64,000 nt of DNA from Diphasiastrum complanatum (GCA_029204225.1 CM055101.1:62624171-62688170), one strand, 5' to 3'; numbered from the stretch's first letter, positions 1 to 10,835 are shown. Notes: generated from the sequence alone by a model not told the origin. Translations and numbers: made by a program.

Positions 1-562
1 TGTGGTATTGTTCACATTATGGGAGTTTGTGCACATGGTATTGTAAAATGTCAAATTAGGACAATATGTGAGGCCAACTTAGGAAGATAGCACTGTACAA
101 ACTTCAGCCTCAAGTTACCTCTTTGGAGTGCTACACACGTTATTATATTCTATTGGCTACATTTACCAATGTCTCATCTTGACCTTGGTGACAATGTAAA
201 GCTAGGATTAAAAGTGTAGCTTGCACATTAGATAAGGGTTTGATTAATAGGAATATTACCCTCCATGCTTCATATAAACATGGATTAGCCCATTCATTTT
301 CATTATTGGAATAGATTCCTTTCATTGCTCTTTTTATTTGTTAACATCTTTCGTATGTAATGTGTATGTCACATGAATAAAGGTTATTGGCATCTTGTTG
401 ATCATATGGAGAGGTCTTGCAATGGTTGAATAAAACCTTAAAGATCTTGGTGATGTAGTGAAGCTATAGAGTGATATTGTGGCTCATTGCATTTTGTAGT
501 CTTCAAGTACAATCAAGCTTGGTGCTTATGCTTCTTGTTGACAAATTTTAACGAATCCAACA
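1..562 (-). repeat. Ty1/copia 3' LTR, partial (left limit unknown)
   Basis: On the minus strand a polypurine tract is followed at once by TGTTGGATTCG, a standard LTR start, and the block runs to the window edge. It lies directly 3' of a copia RNase H remnant in the same orientation, as a 3' LTR should. The far end and a second LTR copy are not visible, so the length is uncertain. No host gene is seen here. Confidence 0.6.
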
Positions 563-575
563 CCCTCCCTTAATC
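563..575 (-). other. Polypurine tract of copia element
   Basis: The minus strand reads TTAAGGGAGGG directly before the LTR start TGTTGG. This is the usual primer site for plus-strand DNA synthesis in copia elements. Confidence 0.6.
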
Positions 576-900
576 TGGATGTTCCATGAATGCTTTGCTT
601 GACAATTTCAAAATTGCACAAAAATTATTGTGTGCCTCTTGACTTAATGCTTGTGTAAATATTTCAAATGCCATGTACTGTGTTCTGCAAAAGTTTAAAC
701 ATACCTCCTTGTTGAGAATTTTGCTCCTAATGTAGTGATATTTGATTTCAATGTGCTTGCTCCTAACGTGAAATCTAGGATTTATTGACAATGCAATAGC
801 ACTTTGATTATCACATTGAATAGTTGTCTGAGCAAATTGTCTAAGGCCAATGTCAAACAATAAATTTTCCGGGCCTATTACAAATTCTTTATAGATAGTT
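576..900 (-). pseudogene. Ty1/copia RNase H fragment
   Basis: Minus-strand translation contains CDNQSAIALSINPRFHVRSK followed by HIEIKYHYIR, the hallmark C-terminal RNase H segment of copia polyproteins. Only the end of the domain is left; reverse transcriptase, integrase and gag are absent upstream. The peptide ends shortly before a polypurine tract and LTR, the normal 3' end of a copia element. Homology fades above about position 900, and at about 955 the sequence becomes a plus-strand Ty3 integrase remnant, so this piece was truncated by rearrangement or insertion. Confidence 0.85.
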
Positions 901-954
901 GTTAGGTACCCAACTTCCTTGGGTCCCAAACCCAACTTGTAGCTTAATGACAAG

Positions 955-1519
955 TTGGAGATCACATTAAGTCTAGGGTCTACATATCATCCTGAATCGA
1001 ATGGTTGGACTGGAAGGACGAACCAGTCTATGGAAGACATGCTTCGTGCATATGCTTCCAAAAGGCAATCGGATTGGAAAAAGTACCTTCCAATGATTGA
1101 ATTTGCATATAAGGCACAAAACATTCAGCAACGAGTCTTAGTCCATTCACTTTGATGTTTGGTTTCCAGCCTAGAGCTCCAATCTCAGTTGGCCTCAAAA
1201 GCCAAGATATGTAAAAAAATGTTCCTTGTTAATCATGATAATATAAAAACGGCTCAAGATAGGGCCCAGTTTTACGCCAATCAAAAGCGACAACCTAGGG
1301 TCTATGAGGAAGGGAATTAGATATATCTTAGGGTCCCAAAAGACTCTAAGGTATTAAATATTGAAAAATGTCCTATCCTCAAGGAGTCAAGGTTCGTCCA
1401 ATTTTTCATGTTAGTCATTTAAAGGAACGACTTGGTGGAAAGGATGATTTGATTCTTTAGGATGAGCTAGTTCAACTTGAGGACCTGACATCCTTTGTAC
1501 CTTCTAAACCACAGGCCAA
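955..1519 (+). pseudogene. Ty3/gypsy integrase C-terminal remnant
   Basis: Plus-strand translation begins with YHPESNGWTGRTNQSMEDML and continues with DWKKYLPMIEFAY, the end of the Ty3 integrase catalytic core where the catalytic glutamate region is expected. After several stops and frame changes a C-terminal segment PIFHVSHLKERLGG appears near 1395-1440, typical of chromovirus-type integrase tails. It is non-functional: the N-terminal two thirds of integrase, RT and PR are missing. The 3' side is cut by a copia LTR starting near 1520. Confidence 0.8.
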
Positions 1520-2029
1520 TGTTGATGTCTGTCAGCATGGACCCATTCAACTTTGAATGATTGGTACATTGAACTAGTCCATATTGTGAGTAGGGTTTTG
1601 GACCTAGAAGTTTCTATGGAGGGAAACCACATTCAAAATAGGGCATAGACCTACTATAAATAGTGTACAAGCATGGGAGAAAATGATTCTCTCTCTCTTA
1701 TCTCATTTCATGCTTATACATGAGTTCTCTTGGGTTCATCTATCCATTGGTGCACTATAGTGATGATATATTGCAATTTTGCGGTAGAATGCAATCTTAT
1801 GTTATGTATTGAATCCACACGTGTGAAATATAGTACCTTACTGTTATTTTATGGACAGAAACTTCCTTTTATCATATATTTGATGTTTGATCAAGATCTT
1901 GTTGAGTTTGAGTCTCTTTCATCAAGTAGATGTTGATTTTCTACATTGTAAATGTTGTTAATTTTATTGTCTTCATAACCAAAGATCAAGTGACTATTTT
2001 GGATCTTAGTGATTAACAAAATCTTCACA
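1520..2029 (+). repeat. Ty1/copia 5' LTR (candidate)
   Basis: The block starts TGTTGATG and ends CTTCACA directly before a tRNA-iMet primer-binding site. It contains a TATA box (TATAAATA, 1655-1662) inside the 15-mer CTACTATAAATAGTG, which recurs in another LTR at 19884-19898, and a CACACGTGTG palindrome at 1816-1825. No partner 3' LTR is present in the window. The start is chosen from the TG dinucleotide and is approximate. Confidence 0.55.
1651..1665 (+). promoter_or_regulatory. LTR TATA box
   Basis: CTACTATAAATAGTG, a consensus TATA element in the LTR, about 370 bp before its 3' end. An identical 15-mer lies in the LTR near 19890. Confidence 0.5.
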
Positions 2030-2041
2030 TGGTATCAAAGC
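2030..2041 (+). other. Primer-binding site (tRNA-iMet type)
   Basis: TGGTATCAAAGC directly after the LTR. It is one base from TGGTATCAGAGC, the usual plant copia PBS complementary to initiator tRNA-Met. Confidence 0.75.
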
Positions 2042-2623
2042 TTGTGTTGTAGGTTATTGAAGGATCGGTCATATTTAGCAAAGATTTGGAGGAGTTACCA
2101 ATTCTAGAGTGTGCTAGATTGATCTCTACTAAAAAATCAAGCATTTTGCATATGTAGAATTGATCTTTTGTAGGTCAAAACTCAATTTAGATTTTTGAAC
2201 TTGAAGTAGGCCGAATTCACATGTGCCTTACTAGATTTGGCTGATTTTAATTTCATTAGAAAAGCTTCATTGGAGGCTACAAGATTCTATATCAAGTTTG
2301 TTGCAATTGCATATAGTGGAAGATTCAATTTTTTGTGATTTTGTCAAAACCCTATTTTTTGTTGGATCTCTATTTTTTGAAGTTGCTGGACTTCAATAGA
2401 GTGTGTTTCAATCTTAGGAAGTGGCAAGATTCATTAGATTGTGGGTGGACCATAGGTTGATCAAGATTGTTTCATTCTATGTGTTGATTTGCTAGTTATA
2501 GTACTAGAAGAGAATTGAGAGGTTCCATATCTTTGTGATTTCTTTTTGGACACATTTGTTGTTATTCAAAAGAGTGTCTTGTGCATTGGAATAGGTTGAA
2601 AGAGAGGATCGGGTCATTGCAAC
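2042..2623 (+). other. Copia leader, no gene seen
   Basis: Untranslated leader between the primer-binding site and the gag start codon. It is A/T-rich, and I see no open frame or structural element of note. Confidence 0.5.
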
Positions 2624-3284
2624 ATGGCTACATCAAGTGGATTCATGTTGGAAGGTGATGATAGGCTTACCTCAACAAATTATTCTACTTGGAAAGTGAG
2701 AATGGAGTCTCTCCTTGAGATGAATGATTTGATGGATATTTTTGTAGGTGTGGAGGAAAGACCCATGGCACAACAAGATCAATGGAGGTATGACAAGAGA
2801 GCTAAAAGAGCTCTACACATGATCAAGATGAATGTTACCAATGAGCTACTCAAGCATATTGGTAAGTGCACCTCTTGTTTGGAGGCTTGGGAAGCTTTGA
2901 GGAAGCTTTATGAGTCCAAGTCTACGTCTATGGTACTAACCCTAAGAAGACAAATCTTTCAAAGTTTGCAAAAGAAGGAAGAGAGTGCTCGTGTCTTTGT
3001 ATTGAGAGATACTTAATGATGAGCTAGCATGCATTGATGATAGCATTAAGGAAGTAGAACTTGTGCAAGTTGTACTTAATGGATTGTTGGATGAGCATGC
3101 TAACATTGTTCAAAAATTTTCAATACAAAAGACTTTGCCAAGCATAGTGAATTTGCAAGAAGTGTTGGTGAATGAAAAGTATAGGCTTCAGCAAGAGGTG
3201 GATCTAAATCGACATCTCATGATGGAGAAGAGGCTATGTTCATCAAAGACAAATTCAAGGGCGAAGGATGTCAACTGCCGATAG
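2624..3284 (+). pseudogene. Ty1/copia gag, frameshifted and truncated
   Basis: The ATG at 2624 opens a 130-codon frame with LTSTNYSTWKVRMESLL, the N-terminal gag signature of plant copia elements, then YDKRAKRALHMIKMNV and CLEAWEALRKLYES. A stop at 3014 follows a small frame change; the second half (LNDELACIDD, then VLNGLLDEHANIVQKF, to KYRLQQEVDLNR) continues in another frame to 3284. Homology then ends, with no zinc knuckle, protease or pol. The gag would package element RNA. This copy is dead through frameshift and 3' truncation. A related gag start lies at 26812-27018 on the other strand. Confidence 0.85.
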
Positions 3285-3442
3285 TATTTTCTAGGCTTCT
3301 TGTCGAGACGCCGCCATGGTGTTATTTGGAGACAACATTTTTCTGAGCAAACCGCAACAAGATATTCCTATAATTAGTCACAGTTTCTCACAACACATGA
3401 AACACAAAACGAGATTAGAGTTTAGTACGCCAAAAGGCAAGC

Positions 3443-3787
3443 TCACCTAAACAACTTTGTGACACTCACATTTGACCACCTATACTTAGTTTGCAAGTTC
3501 AGAAGCAATAAGCAAGCTCGCAACTTTGACATTTTTCCACTCTCGTACAAAGAAGTGTATGCCAAGCCACACATCATCTCTTCTTCCCTCGTCAATGTGG
3601 CTTTGGGTGGATTTGAAAAGAATGCATCCATCATGTCATCCATGTCACCCTCATGATCATGCATTGTGAATGGCATATCCTCGTGTATTGTGTCTCCTTG
3701 AGACATATCTTCATGCAAGTCCACATGTGCATGCAAGGAAAGTGGTGGCTCTCGTGCGCTTGCACGTCTGAATCTTGCCGATTGCAT
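3443..3787 (-). pseudogene. CACTA (En/Spm) TNP2-type transposase fragment
   Basis: A 114-codon minus-strand frame. Its C-terminal half reads SLYESGKMSKLRACLLLL then NLQTKYRWSNVSVTKLF. This matches in pattern the TNP2/TnpD region 'LYPGC-K-SKL-A---L-NLK---GWS---F--LL' of CACTA DNA transposases. The acidic stretch GDMDDMMDAFF fits the segment that precedes it in the family. The catalytic part is absent. In the direction of transcription the frame ends shortly after a GTGAGC sequence that could be a splice donor. No CACTA terminal repeats were found nearby, so the element's limits are unknown. Identification is from motif memory, not a search. Confidence 0.6.
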
Positions 3788-4065
3788 GGCAACATCTGAT
3801 TGAATTATTCAATGGTCATGATCATGTGAATGTGAGTCATCAGCCTACACAAGAGAAGTGCAACAACTATCAAGAACAATGTAAAACTCTCTCTAATCAT
3901 GAAGACCGCCAAAAATATACAAGATAAATGTGCAATATAATGAGCAATGTTAAGTTTGCAAACATTGAGCGCAGTGAAAGATAGATACATAAAACTCATC
4001 GAACAACCGCACAAATAATGACTCTCTTCTATTTGTACATGCAAACGTGTGATATGGTAATACAT

Positions 4066-4384
4066 CGCTCTCGTCGCAATGCATATTTACATCTTTTACA
4101 TGGGCATGGTGTGCTCTAGTTTAGCTAGGTCTCTGATCCAATTTGTGATGGTCCCCAACCTCATCATCTAAAGAGAAGAATGTGATTTCGCCATTTGCAT
4201 CGGTCCACCTTGTCAAGAAACAATGGAACAAAAACAAAATTAGAGAGCATTAACATGTGATAAACAAATTGAATACACATATAACAAAATTGCTGCTAAG
4301 CTTGACGTATATATCACTAGCTAGGATCATGTTGTCGGTTTATTCATCGACATACACCACATAACCCAAAAACTTTAAATTAAC
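4066..4384. other. No gene seen
   Basis: A/T-rich sequence upstream (minus strand) of the CACTA fragment. Short minus-strand reading frames are present, but none gives a recognisable domain. Confidence 0.4.
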
Positions 4385-5420
4385 CCTTGGGATTTGTAGT
4401 ATGGATTTTGGGTAAATGGCTTTGAGAAACGAGGCTTTAGAGTAAGGGATCTAGGGATCTAGGATAAGGGGCTTACGGTTTAGATTCAAGGATCTGGTGA
4501 AGGGGGCTAAGGGATCTAGGATGAGTGGTTTTATTAAAGATAACATGCTTAGGTTTTAGATTCAAGAATTTTGGATTTAGGGTCTACGGCTTAGGGTTTA
4601 GGATTGACCATTAAGGGTTTAGGGTTGGGCTTTGGATTTAGATGTTAGGGCTTAGGGCTTAGGGTTTAGTGTTTGGAATTTAGAGTAAGAGATGTGTTTA
4701 GGGTTTAGGGTTATAAGGTTCTAGGTCTTAGAGCTTAGGACTAGGATTTAGGATTAGGGTTTAGAGCTTAGGACTGGAATTTAAAGCAAGGGATGTGGAG
4801 AAATGATTTAGCGTAATGGGCAACTATAGGATTTAGGGCTTAGAATTTGGAGTTTAGGATTCATGGTTCGTGGTTCATGGTTCATGGTCTAGGGTTCAGA
4901 ATTTAGAATTTAAGATTTAGGGTTTAGGATTTAGGGTTAAGGGTTTAGGAATTAGGGTTTAGGGTTCAAGGCTCATGGTTTAGGGTCTAGGGTTTAGAAT
5001 TTAGAATTTAAGATTTTGAGTTCATGGTTCAAGGTTCAAGGTTCAAAGTTCCTGGTTCAGGGTTTAGGGTAAGGGAACTAGGGAAGGGGATTGAGGTAAG
5101 CGAATTTGGGATAAGAGGCTTTAAGATCTAGGGAATTAAGAAATTTAGGGTAAGGGGCTTTGGGAATAAGAGATCTATGAGAAGGGGGCTTAGGGATTTA
5201 GCTTTATAGTTTAAGATAAGGCATCTAGGCTTTAGAATTTAGGTTTAGGATTTTAGGTGTTACGTTTTAGGATTTGGAGTAAGAGATCTAGGTAAATGAA
5301 TATGGGGTGAGGGGCTTCATGATTTAGTATCAGTGTTTAGATCAAGGGGCTTAGGGATTTAGTTTTATAGTTTAAGATTAGGCGTCCAAGGAGAAGGGTT
5401 TGTGGCTTTAGGGTTGTGTA
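4385..5420. repeat. Degenerate telomere-like TTTAGGG array
   Basis: About 1 kb made of many variants of the Arabidopsis-type plant telomere unit TTTAGGG, on the plus strand (TTTAGGGTTTAGGA, GGCTTAGGGCTTAGGG, GGGTTTAGGGTT and similar), broken by substitutions and indels. Retrotransposon remnants lie on both sides, so it is an interstitial array rather than a chromosome end. Confidence 0.8.
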
Positions 5421-6427
5421 GAAACTAAGAGTTTCTATCTTTCAAAGCCTTAGCATTTTTTAGTTTTTCCTTGTTGTTTTTCCTGACTATGCATTTTGAA
5501 CTATGTTTCACACAGTCTGCATTTTTGAACTATTTCGTTGCACAGTTCGCAATTTTTTTGTGATTGAAAAAATACCTCACTAAGTCAAAAACACTTAGAA
5601 AATAATTCTGGCCAACTCTCTTGACACTGTCACATTTTTCGCATTTAAGAAAAAGCGACATTGTCTTTTAAATGTCTTAGAAATATTTTCTGGCCTACCT
5701 TCGAGTTTGTCACATAGAAATGTTTTCTAGCCTACCTTCGGGTTTTTTGCCTTTCGGTAAAAATGCGACACTAGCTTATAAATGTCTTTCGATAAAATGT
5801 GAAAGTCCCCTTAAAAATGCGAAGGTGCCCTTAAAATCGTGAAAGGTGTCTTTTAGCAAAATGTGAAAGCTGCAGCGTGAAGTAACGAGCAGAAAGCGAG
5901 TTATGCACGGAAGACAACGACATGAAACTAGAATCAATTTTGATCAAGCCTAATGCATTTCTTTTTATTAAAACTTTAACTTAATCAGTTCCATAGATTG
6001 ATCACATAAAAGGATCAACGAAAGATATAGAAAATACAAATCACAGTCGCGGATGTAGAACAGACAGAACTCTAAGGGTTTGATATAGCTCGATAGTGAG
6101 TTTTACAGATTAGCAGTAGCTAGTCACATTACTCGCGAGAGAGAACATCTCTCTTGCGCCAATGCGCTGATCTGGGAAACAGACGGCGCTCAAGAAAAAC
6201 TTTGTAAATTTAGTTTTGGCTGTAGAAGCGATTTCAGCAATACTTTGTTCTGTAATGTGTATGATCTACAATATTGGAATGCATGCTAGTAGTAGATATC
6301 TTTTCGTTGTTGCTTTACTCAACATTATCTGTTGTTTTATAAGTTTAATTTTACAATAGATCATCGGAGATGATTTGGGGCTTGGAAGATAATTAAACCG
6401 TAGTCAATAGCAGTAGCTACACCTACC
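5421..6427 (+). repeat. LTR-like A/T-rich sequence, no gene
   Basis: There is no coding frame. Stretches such as AAAAATGCGACACTAGC and GCGAAGGTGCCC (5600-5870) resemble motifs in the copia LTRs at 6428-7319 and 52145-53150. This may be an older, decayed LTR of the same family. Exact ends cannot be set. Confidence 0.4.
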
Positions 6428-7319
6428 TGTTAGATTTTCTTATGCTCAGTCTTAAACAAATCATTCAAAGTAATGAGCATCCTGAAAAACCGAAGGCCGA
6501 CAACATATTTTTTAGGCCTTCACATTTTTCCCCTTTGAGTTTTTCCTATGACTTAGAAATCATTTTTTTAGGCACCTTCAGCTTTTTCGCTCCATAGCAA
6601 AAAATGTGACACGCTAGTCAAGTGGCCAGAATACCTTAGAAATCATTTTTAAGGCACCTTCGACTTTTTCGCTCCATAGCCAAAAAATGCAACACACTGG
6701 CCAAGTGGTGGCCAAAATACCTTAGAAATCATTTCTAACAGCTTTTTCGCTCCATAGCGAAAAGTGCGACACACTGGCCAAGTGGCCAAAATACCTTAGA
6801 AATTATTTTTAAGGCACCTTCGGCTTTTATCATTTTAAGGCACCTTCATCTTTTTTGTCTTTTTGCTGACTGACTTTGCCAATGGATGAGTAACCCTAAA
6901 ATAGCTGGACAAACTAATATCCCAAAGGCAGTTGACGGTTACCAACTTTTGTACATATGCAAAGACTGGCATAAATAGCCTAAAAAGGCTTGTAAGATAT
7001 TTTCTTTCTTGTAAATCTCTATATTAGCTGAAACAAGCTATGTAAGTGTTAATCTTTTGAAAATTCTCTTTCAATCAGAGTTATTTGTAGCCAGCTTTAT
7101 CACGCTCAGCAAGCTGAAGTTATTACTTCAAGCGATTGTACTCATTGTTGATATTTTTTTATCATAGTGCAATTTTTGTCTCACTACTGTGTCATTCATT
7201 TGCGCAAACTGTATGAATTCTTCTACTTGAATATTTATGCTGCAAACTATTGCATTTCCGTCAGCCTACGCTCTGAGCAATAGAGCCTCCACTACGCTCA
7301 CGCCCACCGATTTTTGACA
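6428..7319 (+). repeat. Ty1/copia 5' LTR of the nested-host element
   Basis: Starts TGTTAG and ends TTTTTGACA directly before a perfect tRNA-iMet primer-binding site. It includes three to four imperfect copies of a ~85-100 bp unit (6530-6840), each containing CTTTTTCGCTCCATAGC and GACACACTGGCCAAGTGG. The presumed 3' LTR start after the polypurine tract at 18446 shares only TGTTAG, so the two ends of the element no longer match. Confidence 0.6.
6530..6840 (+). repeat. Tandem repeat inside the LTR
   Basis: Imperfect direct repeats of 85-100 bp. Each copy contains the series CCTTAGAAATCATTTTT, AAGGCACCTTCGACTTTTTC and GCGACACACTGGCCAAGTGG, with small indels between copies. Confidence 0.8.
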
Positions 7320-7331
7320 TGGTATCAGAGC
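7320..7331 (+). other. Primer-binding site (tRNA-iMet)
   Basis: TGGTATCAGAGC, an exact match to the standard plant copia primer-binding site, directly after the LTR. Confidence 0.85.
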
Positions 7332-7462
7332 ACGCATTTCAGTAATCTACATTTTTACTACGGATTATCAGTCTTGTTTCTATCAAGACGTCTTTCTAGC
7401 AAACACGCAACCAACAGTATTCAAACAATCATTGTTTCTACTAACGATCTAGTCCTACCAAA

Positions 7463-7513
7463 ATGGATCCGACATCCAGTTCATCTCTCATTGACAAACT
7501 CGATGGAGATAAC
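7463..7513 (+). pseudogene. Copia gag, first 17 codons (split by nested insertion)
   Basis: The ATG at 7463 starts MDPTSSSSLIDKLDGDN, the N-terminus of a copia gag. It stops exactly where the nested Ty3-like element begins. Skipping the insert and one copy of the 5-bp target duplication, the same reading phase resumes at 14569 with NHLWKFKMKV, the expected next gag motif. The insertion therefore interrupted an originally continuous gene. The ATG is the first one after the primer-binding site in this frame. Confidence 0.85.
7509..7513 (+). repeat. Target site duplication, left copy (ATAAC)
   Basis: ATAAC directly before the TGTTGG start of the left LTR. The same five bases follow the right LTR at 14564-14568. 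A 5-bp duplication is standard for LTR-element integrase. Confidence 0.9.
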
Positions 7514-8553
7514 TGTTGGCTGATTCTGACGAATCTCCAAGATACTCGGACTGAGCAACTCAAGAGCACCTTTCACCTTAGACCGAGGAGGTCTCTAAGA
7601 AGACGAGACTAATGAAGACTGAGAGCCGAGTATGAGAGCCGCGAAATACTAGCTAGGAAAGACATGCAAGAACTGTGTAAGCCTCATGGTGAATCCCGGA
7701 AGATGGAATGACCATGTAGGAACTAGTATTTCTAAGGAAATGTAATAAATGCAAGTAGACCCCTCTTAAAGAAAGTAGAGTGAGCCACCTTTTGATGGTG
7801 ACCTCTAGTGGAGAGCATTATTCCACTTGTAAATTGTGAAATGTGGAAATTCCACTAGGATGCCACCTAAGGAGCTCTCTTGCTTATTTAAGAGACTCCC
7901 TCTTTGTGAAGAGGAGCTTTTTGTGAATTGTATCAACTCCATGCTGAAATGAGAAGAGCCTTCACGAGTTTGGTGCATCCATTGAGCTCCTTGATCATAC
8001 TTGTTTCTTGAGTGATGCATTTATTATCTTGCCCTTCCCTCCTTTTGTGTGTGGTTGTGGATTGTAGAGTGGATTAGATTTGTTGCTTTCGTAGAGTGGA
8101 TTAGTTTCTTTTCTTGTTTCTGGAATAATGTAGGAACCAACATTCATGTAAACTAAATAGGCTGGATCTATGGTGTAATTCTTGCATATATCTTTACAAT
8201 CCAGTTTTTTATGTTCTTGGGATGTCCAAGAATCAAAGGACTGGTTGATTTCTTGATTCTTGGACTTCTAACATGTTGTAGATTAGTTCTTGTTTCTTGT
8301 TTTGTCAATTTATGCAAGTGTAGTTTGGTTTAGTGATGCTTAGACTCTGATTCAGTTCGTTTTTAGGAGTAGATAGCTATAGAATTTGCTGAGCGTTCGT
8401 AGCTTGCATCTATGTATGAATGTAAGTGCGTTCAAGAGAGTTCGTCCCTGAGTAGTCCTTTGACAGACAGGACAAAAACTGTTGATAGGCAGAAGTAAGA
8501 AACAATCAATTTTAAAAATCAACAGATCCTCTAGATCAGAGGATCTGTAAACA
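7514..8553 (+). repeat. Left LTR of the gag-only element (1040 bp)
   Basis: Begins TGTTGGCTGATTCTGACG and ends TGTAAACA. It is closely similar throughout to 13404-14563. The 120-bp length difference is explained by two gaps in this copy: about 37 bp near 8395 and about 85 bp near 8480. Confidence 0.95.
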
Positions 8554-8555
8554 TT

Positions 8556-8569
8556 TGGTGTCGTTGCCC
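8556..8569 (+). other. Primer-binding site (tRNA-Asp type)
   Basis: TGGTGTCGTTGCCC, two bases after the LTR. It resembles the TGGCGCCGTTGCC site complementary to tRNA-Asp used by Athila/Tat Ty3 elements, with two substitutions. Confidence 0.7.
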
Positions 8570-8639
8570 ATTGAGCTCCAACACCTTCTACATCAGAAAC
8601 CTGCAACCTTGTCCACGCTCCGCCCGTACCTCACGATCA

Positions 8640-9545
8640 CATCTCAACCGGAGCCCCCCCCCTGTGTTGAAATCTCAACTGAAGAGCTCGTGTCCAATCT
8701 CCACCGACGCATTCTATTGCATCTCAACCGACACACACTCTCTCAGATCTCAACCGACGGCCATCCGTTACATCTCGACCGACGGTAATCTATTAAAATC
8801 TCGACTGACGGTTTTCGCTCAAATCTCAACCGACGGTATTCCATCAGATCTCAACTGACGGCCTCATTCAGATCTCAACTGACACACTACATCAAATCTC
8901 AACCGAAGAACCAGCTTACATCTCAACCGGAGTGCTCGTTCAAATCTCAATCAACACACTGCATCAAATCTCAACCGAAGCCAATCGTTCAAATCTCAAC
9001 TGATGCACTACCTCACATCTCAACCGACGCACTGCATCAGATCTCAACCGAAGCCAATCCGACATATCTCAATCTCTTAGATCTCAACCGACGACCTGCT
9101 ATTCGATCTCAACCAATGACCACTCAGTGAAATCTCAACCGACGGCCTCAGCAAAATCTCAACCAAAGGCCTCAGTGAAATCTCGACCGACGGCCCTCAA
9201 TCAAATCTCAACCGACGGTGCCCTGTGAAATCTCGACCGACGGACCTCAATTAAATCTCAACCGACTGTGCCCTGTGAAATCTCGACTGACGGCCCTCAA
9301 TCAGATCTCAATCGATGGTGCTCTGTGAAATCTTGACCAACAGCCCTCAATATGATCTCAACCGACAGCCCCTGTGAAATCTCGACCGACGGCCCTCAAT
9401 CAAATTTCAACCGACGGTGCCCTGTGAAATCTCGATCGACGCCATCAATTAGATCTCGACCAACGCCATCAGTCAGATCTCGATCGACGTCATCAATTAG
9501 ATCTCGACCGACGCCATCAATCAGATCTTGACCGACGTCTCCTAT
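8640..9545 (+). repeat. Leader minisatellite, ATCTCAACCGACGG-type units
   Basis: About 900 bp in which the core (A)ATCTCAACCGACG recurs roughly every 25-36 bp, more than 25 times, separated by short variable spacers. From about 9170 a higher-order ~60-bp unit alternates ATCTCAACCGACGGTGCC with ATCTCGACCGACGGCCC. It lies between the primer-binding site and gag, where packaging and translation signals of LTR elements normally reside. Long open frames on both strands here are artefacts of the repeat. Confidence 0.9.
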
Positions 9546-9863
9546 GTCACCATAGTCAACCATCACCAACGTAGTCACCACTAAGCTATAGTGCCCAACC
9601 GCATTCAACCGCACTGATTCACCCTACGACTACCATCGACAACCTTCACCGCAACACACGGACACCGTAAATCCGCAACTGACCGCACCATACCACATAT
9701 CACCGCTAACCACAAAAACCCGCAAATAACCGCAACCCACCGTAACTGTAAACCACACTAGACCGTAGACCGTAAACCGTAGGACCGCCAAAAAAAAAAT
9801 TCCAAAAACACTAAAAAATTTGAAAAATCCAAAAACAATAAAAAAACCTCATACCAGTTTTCA
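9546..9863 (+). other. CCGCA/CCGTA-rich leader, no gene
   Basis: Continuation of the leader with many short CCGCAACC, CCGTAAACCGTA and similar motifs, then an A-rich stretch. No reading frame is supported. Confidence 0.4.
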
Positions 9864-10560
9864 ATGGACCAACAAAGAGACTTTGAAATTCCAGACGATT
9901 ATCCATACGAGGTCAGGTCCCCTGTAGCTGAACAAATCAGACGCCATAGGTTCTACCGAATGAGAGTCGAACTCCAAGAGCCATCCACAAACCATTCAAG
10001 GGACAAGAACCTGATAGAGCCGAGTCTTCACGTGCACGACCTCATTTTTCTGGTGTTGAGCCCTCACAGGTCAGAACCAACCCTAATGGAGTTCCTGCTA
10101 CCCATGGAGCTCATTTTGAAAGACATACACCCAAGCTAGATCTACCAAAGTTTAATGGTAGTTTGGACCCTCAAAGATTTTTGCAAATCTTTGAGAATAT
10201 ATGTGATGTGTATGGCGAAACATCTCTTGGTGCTATGGTCCGTTTTCGATGACCATGATCACTAAAGCACGTGATTGGTTTTTCAACCTTGATCGTGACA
10301 AAAAGATAGACTGGTCAATTTTGAAAAAATCTTTGATCAAGCGTTTAAGCCCTTTCGCTTGATCAAAAGCCCTTTTGTCAAATTGAGTAACATCAAGATG
10401 GCAAAATATGAACGCGTACAAGACTATATCGAGCGTTTCAAACGTCTCAAAAGTCAAGTACAAGAACAGCCCTCTGAACAGTCATCTAGTTTTTAATCGG
10501 CCTTCCAAGATGGATTAGACGCGAGCTTAAATCCAATGATGAATATATGAGTCTCAAATT
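9864..10560 (+). pseudogene. Ty3-type gag capsid region, frameshifted
   Basis: The ATG at 9864 starts MDQQRDFEIPDDYPYEVRSP. After a frame change near 10040 the text reads TPKLDLPKFNGSLDPQRFLQ, then IFENICDVYG, the usual start of the Ty3 retrotransposon gag domain. A further frame holds WFFNLDRDKKIDWSILKKSL, IKRFKPF and YERVQDYIERFKRLKSQV, the rest of the domain (about 10255-10470). The product would form capsid and bind element RNA. At least two frameshifts and several stops disable this copy. Confidence 0.8.
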
Positions 10561-10835
10561 AGCTATGTCTAATGCCATCAAGGAAGAAGACAAAGGATAA
10601 GATATTGACGAATTCAGGGAAAGACGAGCACCACATGCTCTTGTCCATGAATCGAAGCCGATCGAGGACACCCGAGATCAGCTTTGGAAATCCCAGTTGG
10701 AGTTGCTTAATAAGCAACATCAACTACAGATGTAGAAACTCACCAATGAGTTTCAAGCTACCCTGAAGTCTATCCAAAGCAGTAGCACATACAGTCCAAC
10801 AATATGAATCACAACCATCACATTCTCGGCATTCC

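Noticed and set aside
3805-4065. 86-codon minus-strand frame next to the CACTA fragment
   Set aside because: I could not match it to a transposase region; its position alone is not enough.
4385-5420. A true chromosome end
   Set aside because: Units are degenerate and the sequence continues on both sides with transposon remnants.
8640-9545. Regular repeats with variable spacers, superficially CRISPR-like
   Set aside because: Repeats are short and drifting, spacers vary widely in length, it sits in an LTR-element leader in a plant genome, and no cas gene is present.
9396-9614. 72-codon minus-strand frame of repeated GVGRDLIDGVDRD
   Set aside because: A by-product of the leader minisatellite read backwards.
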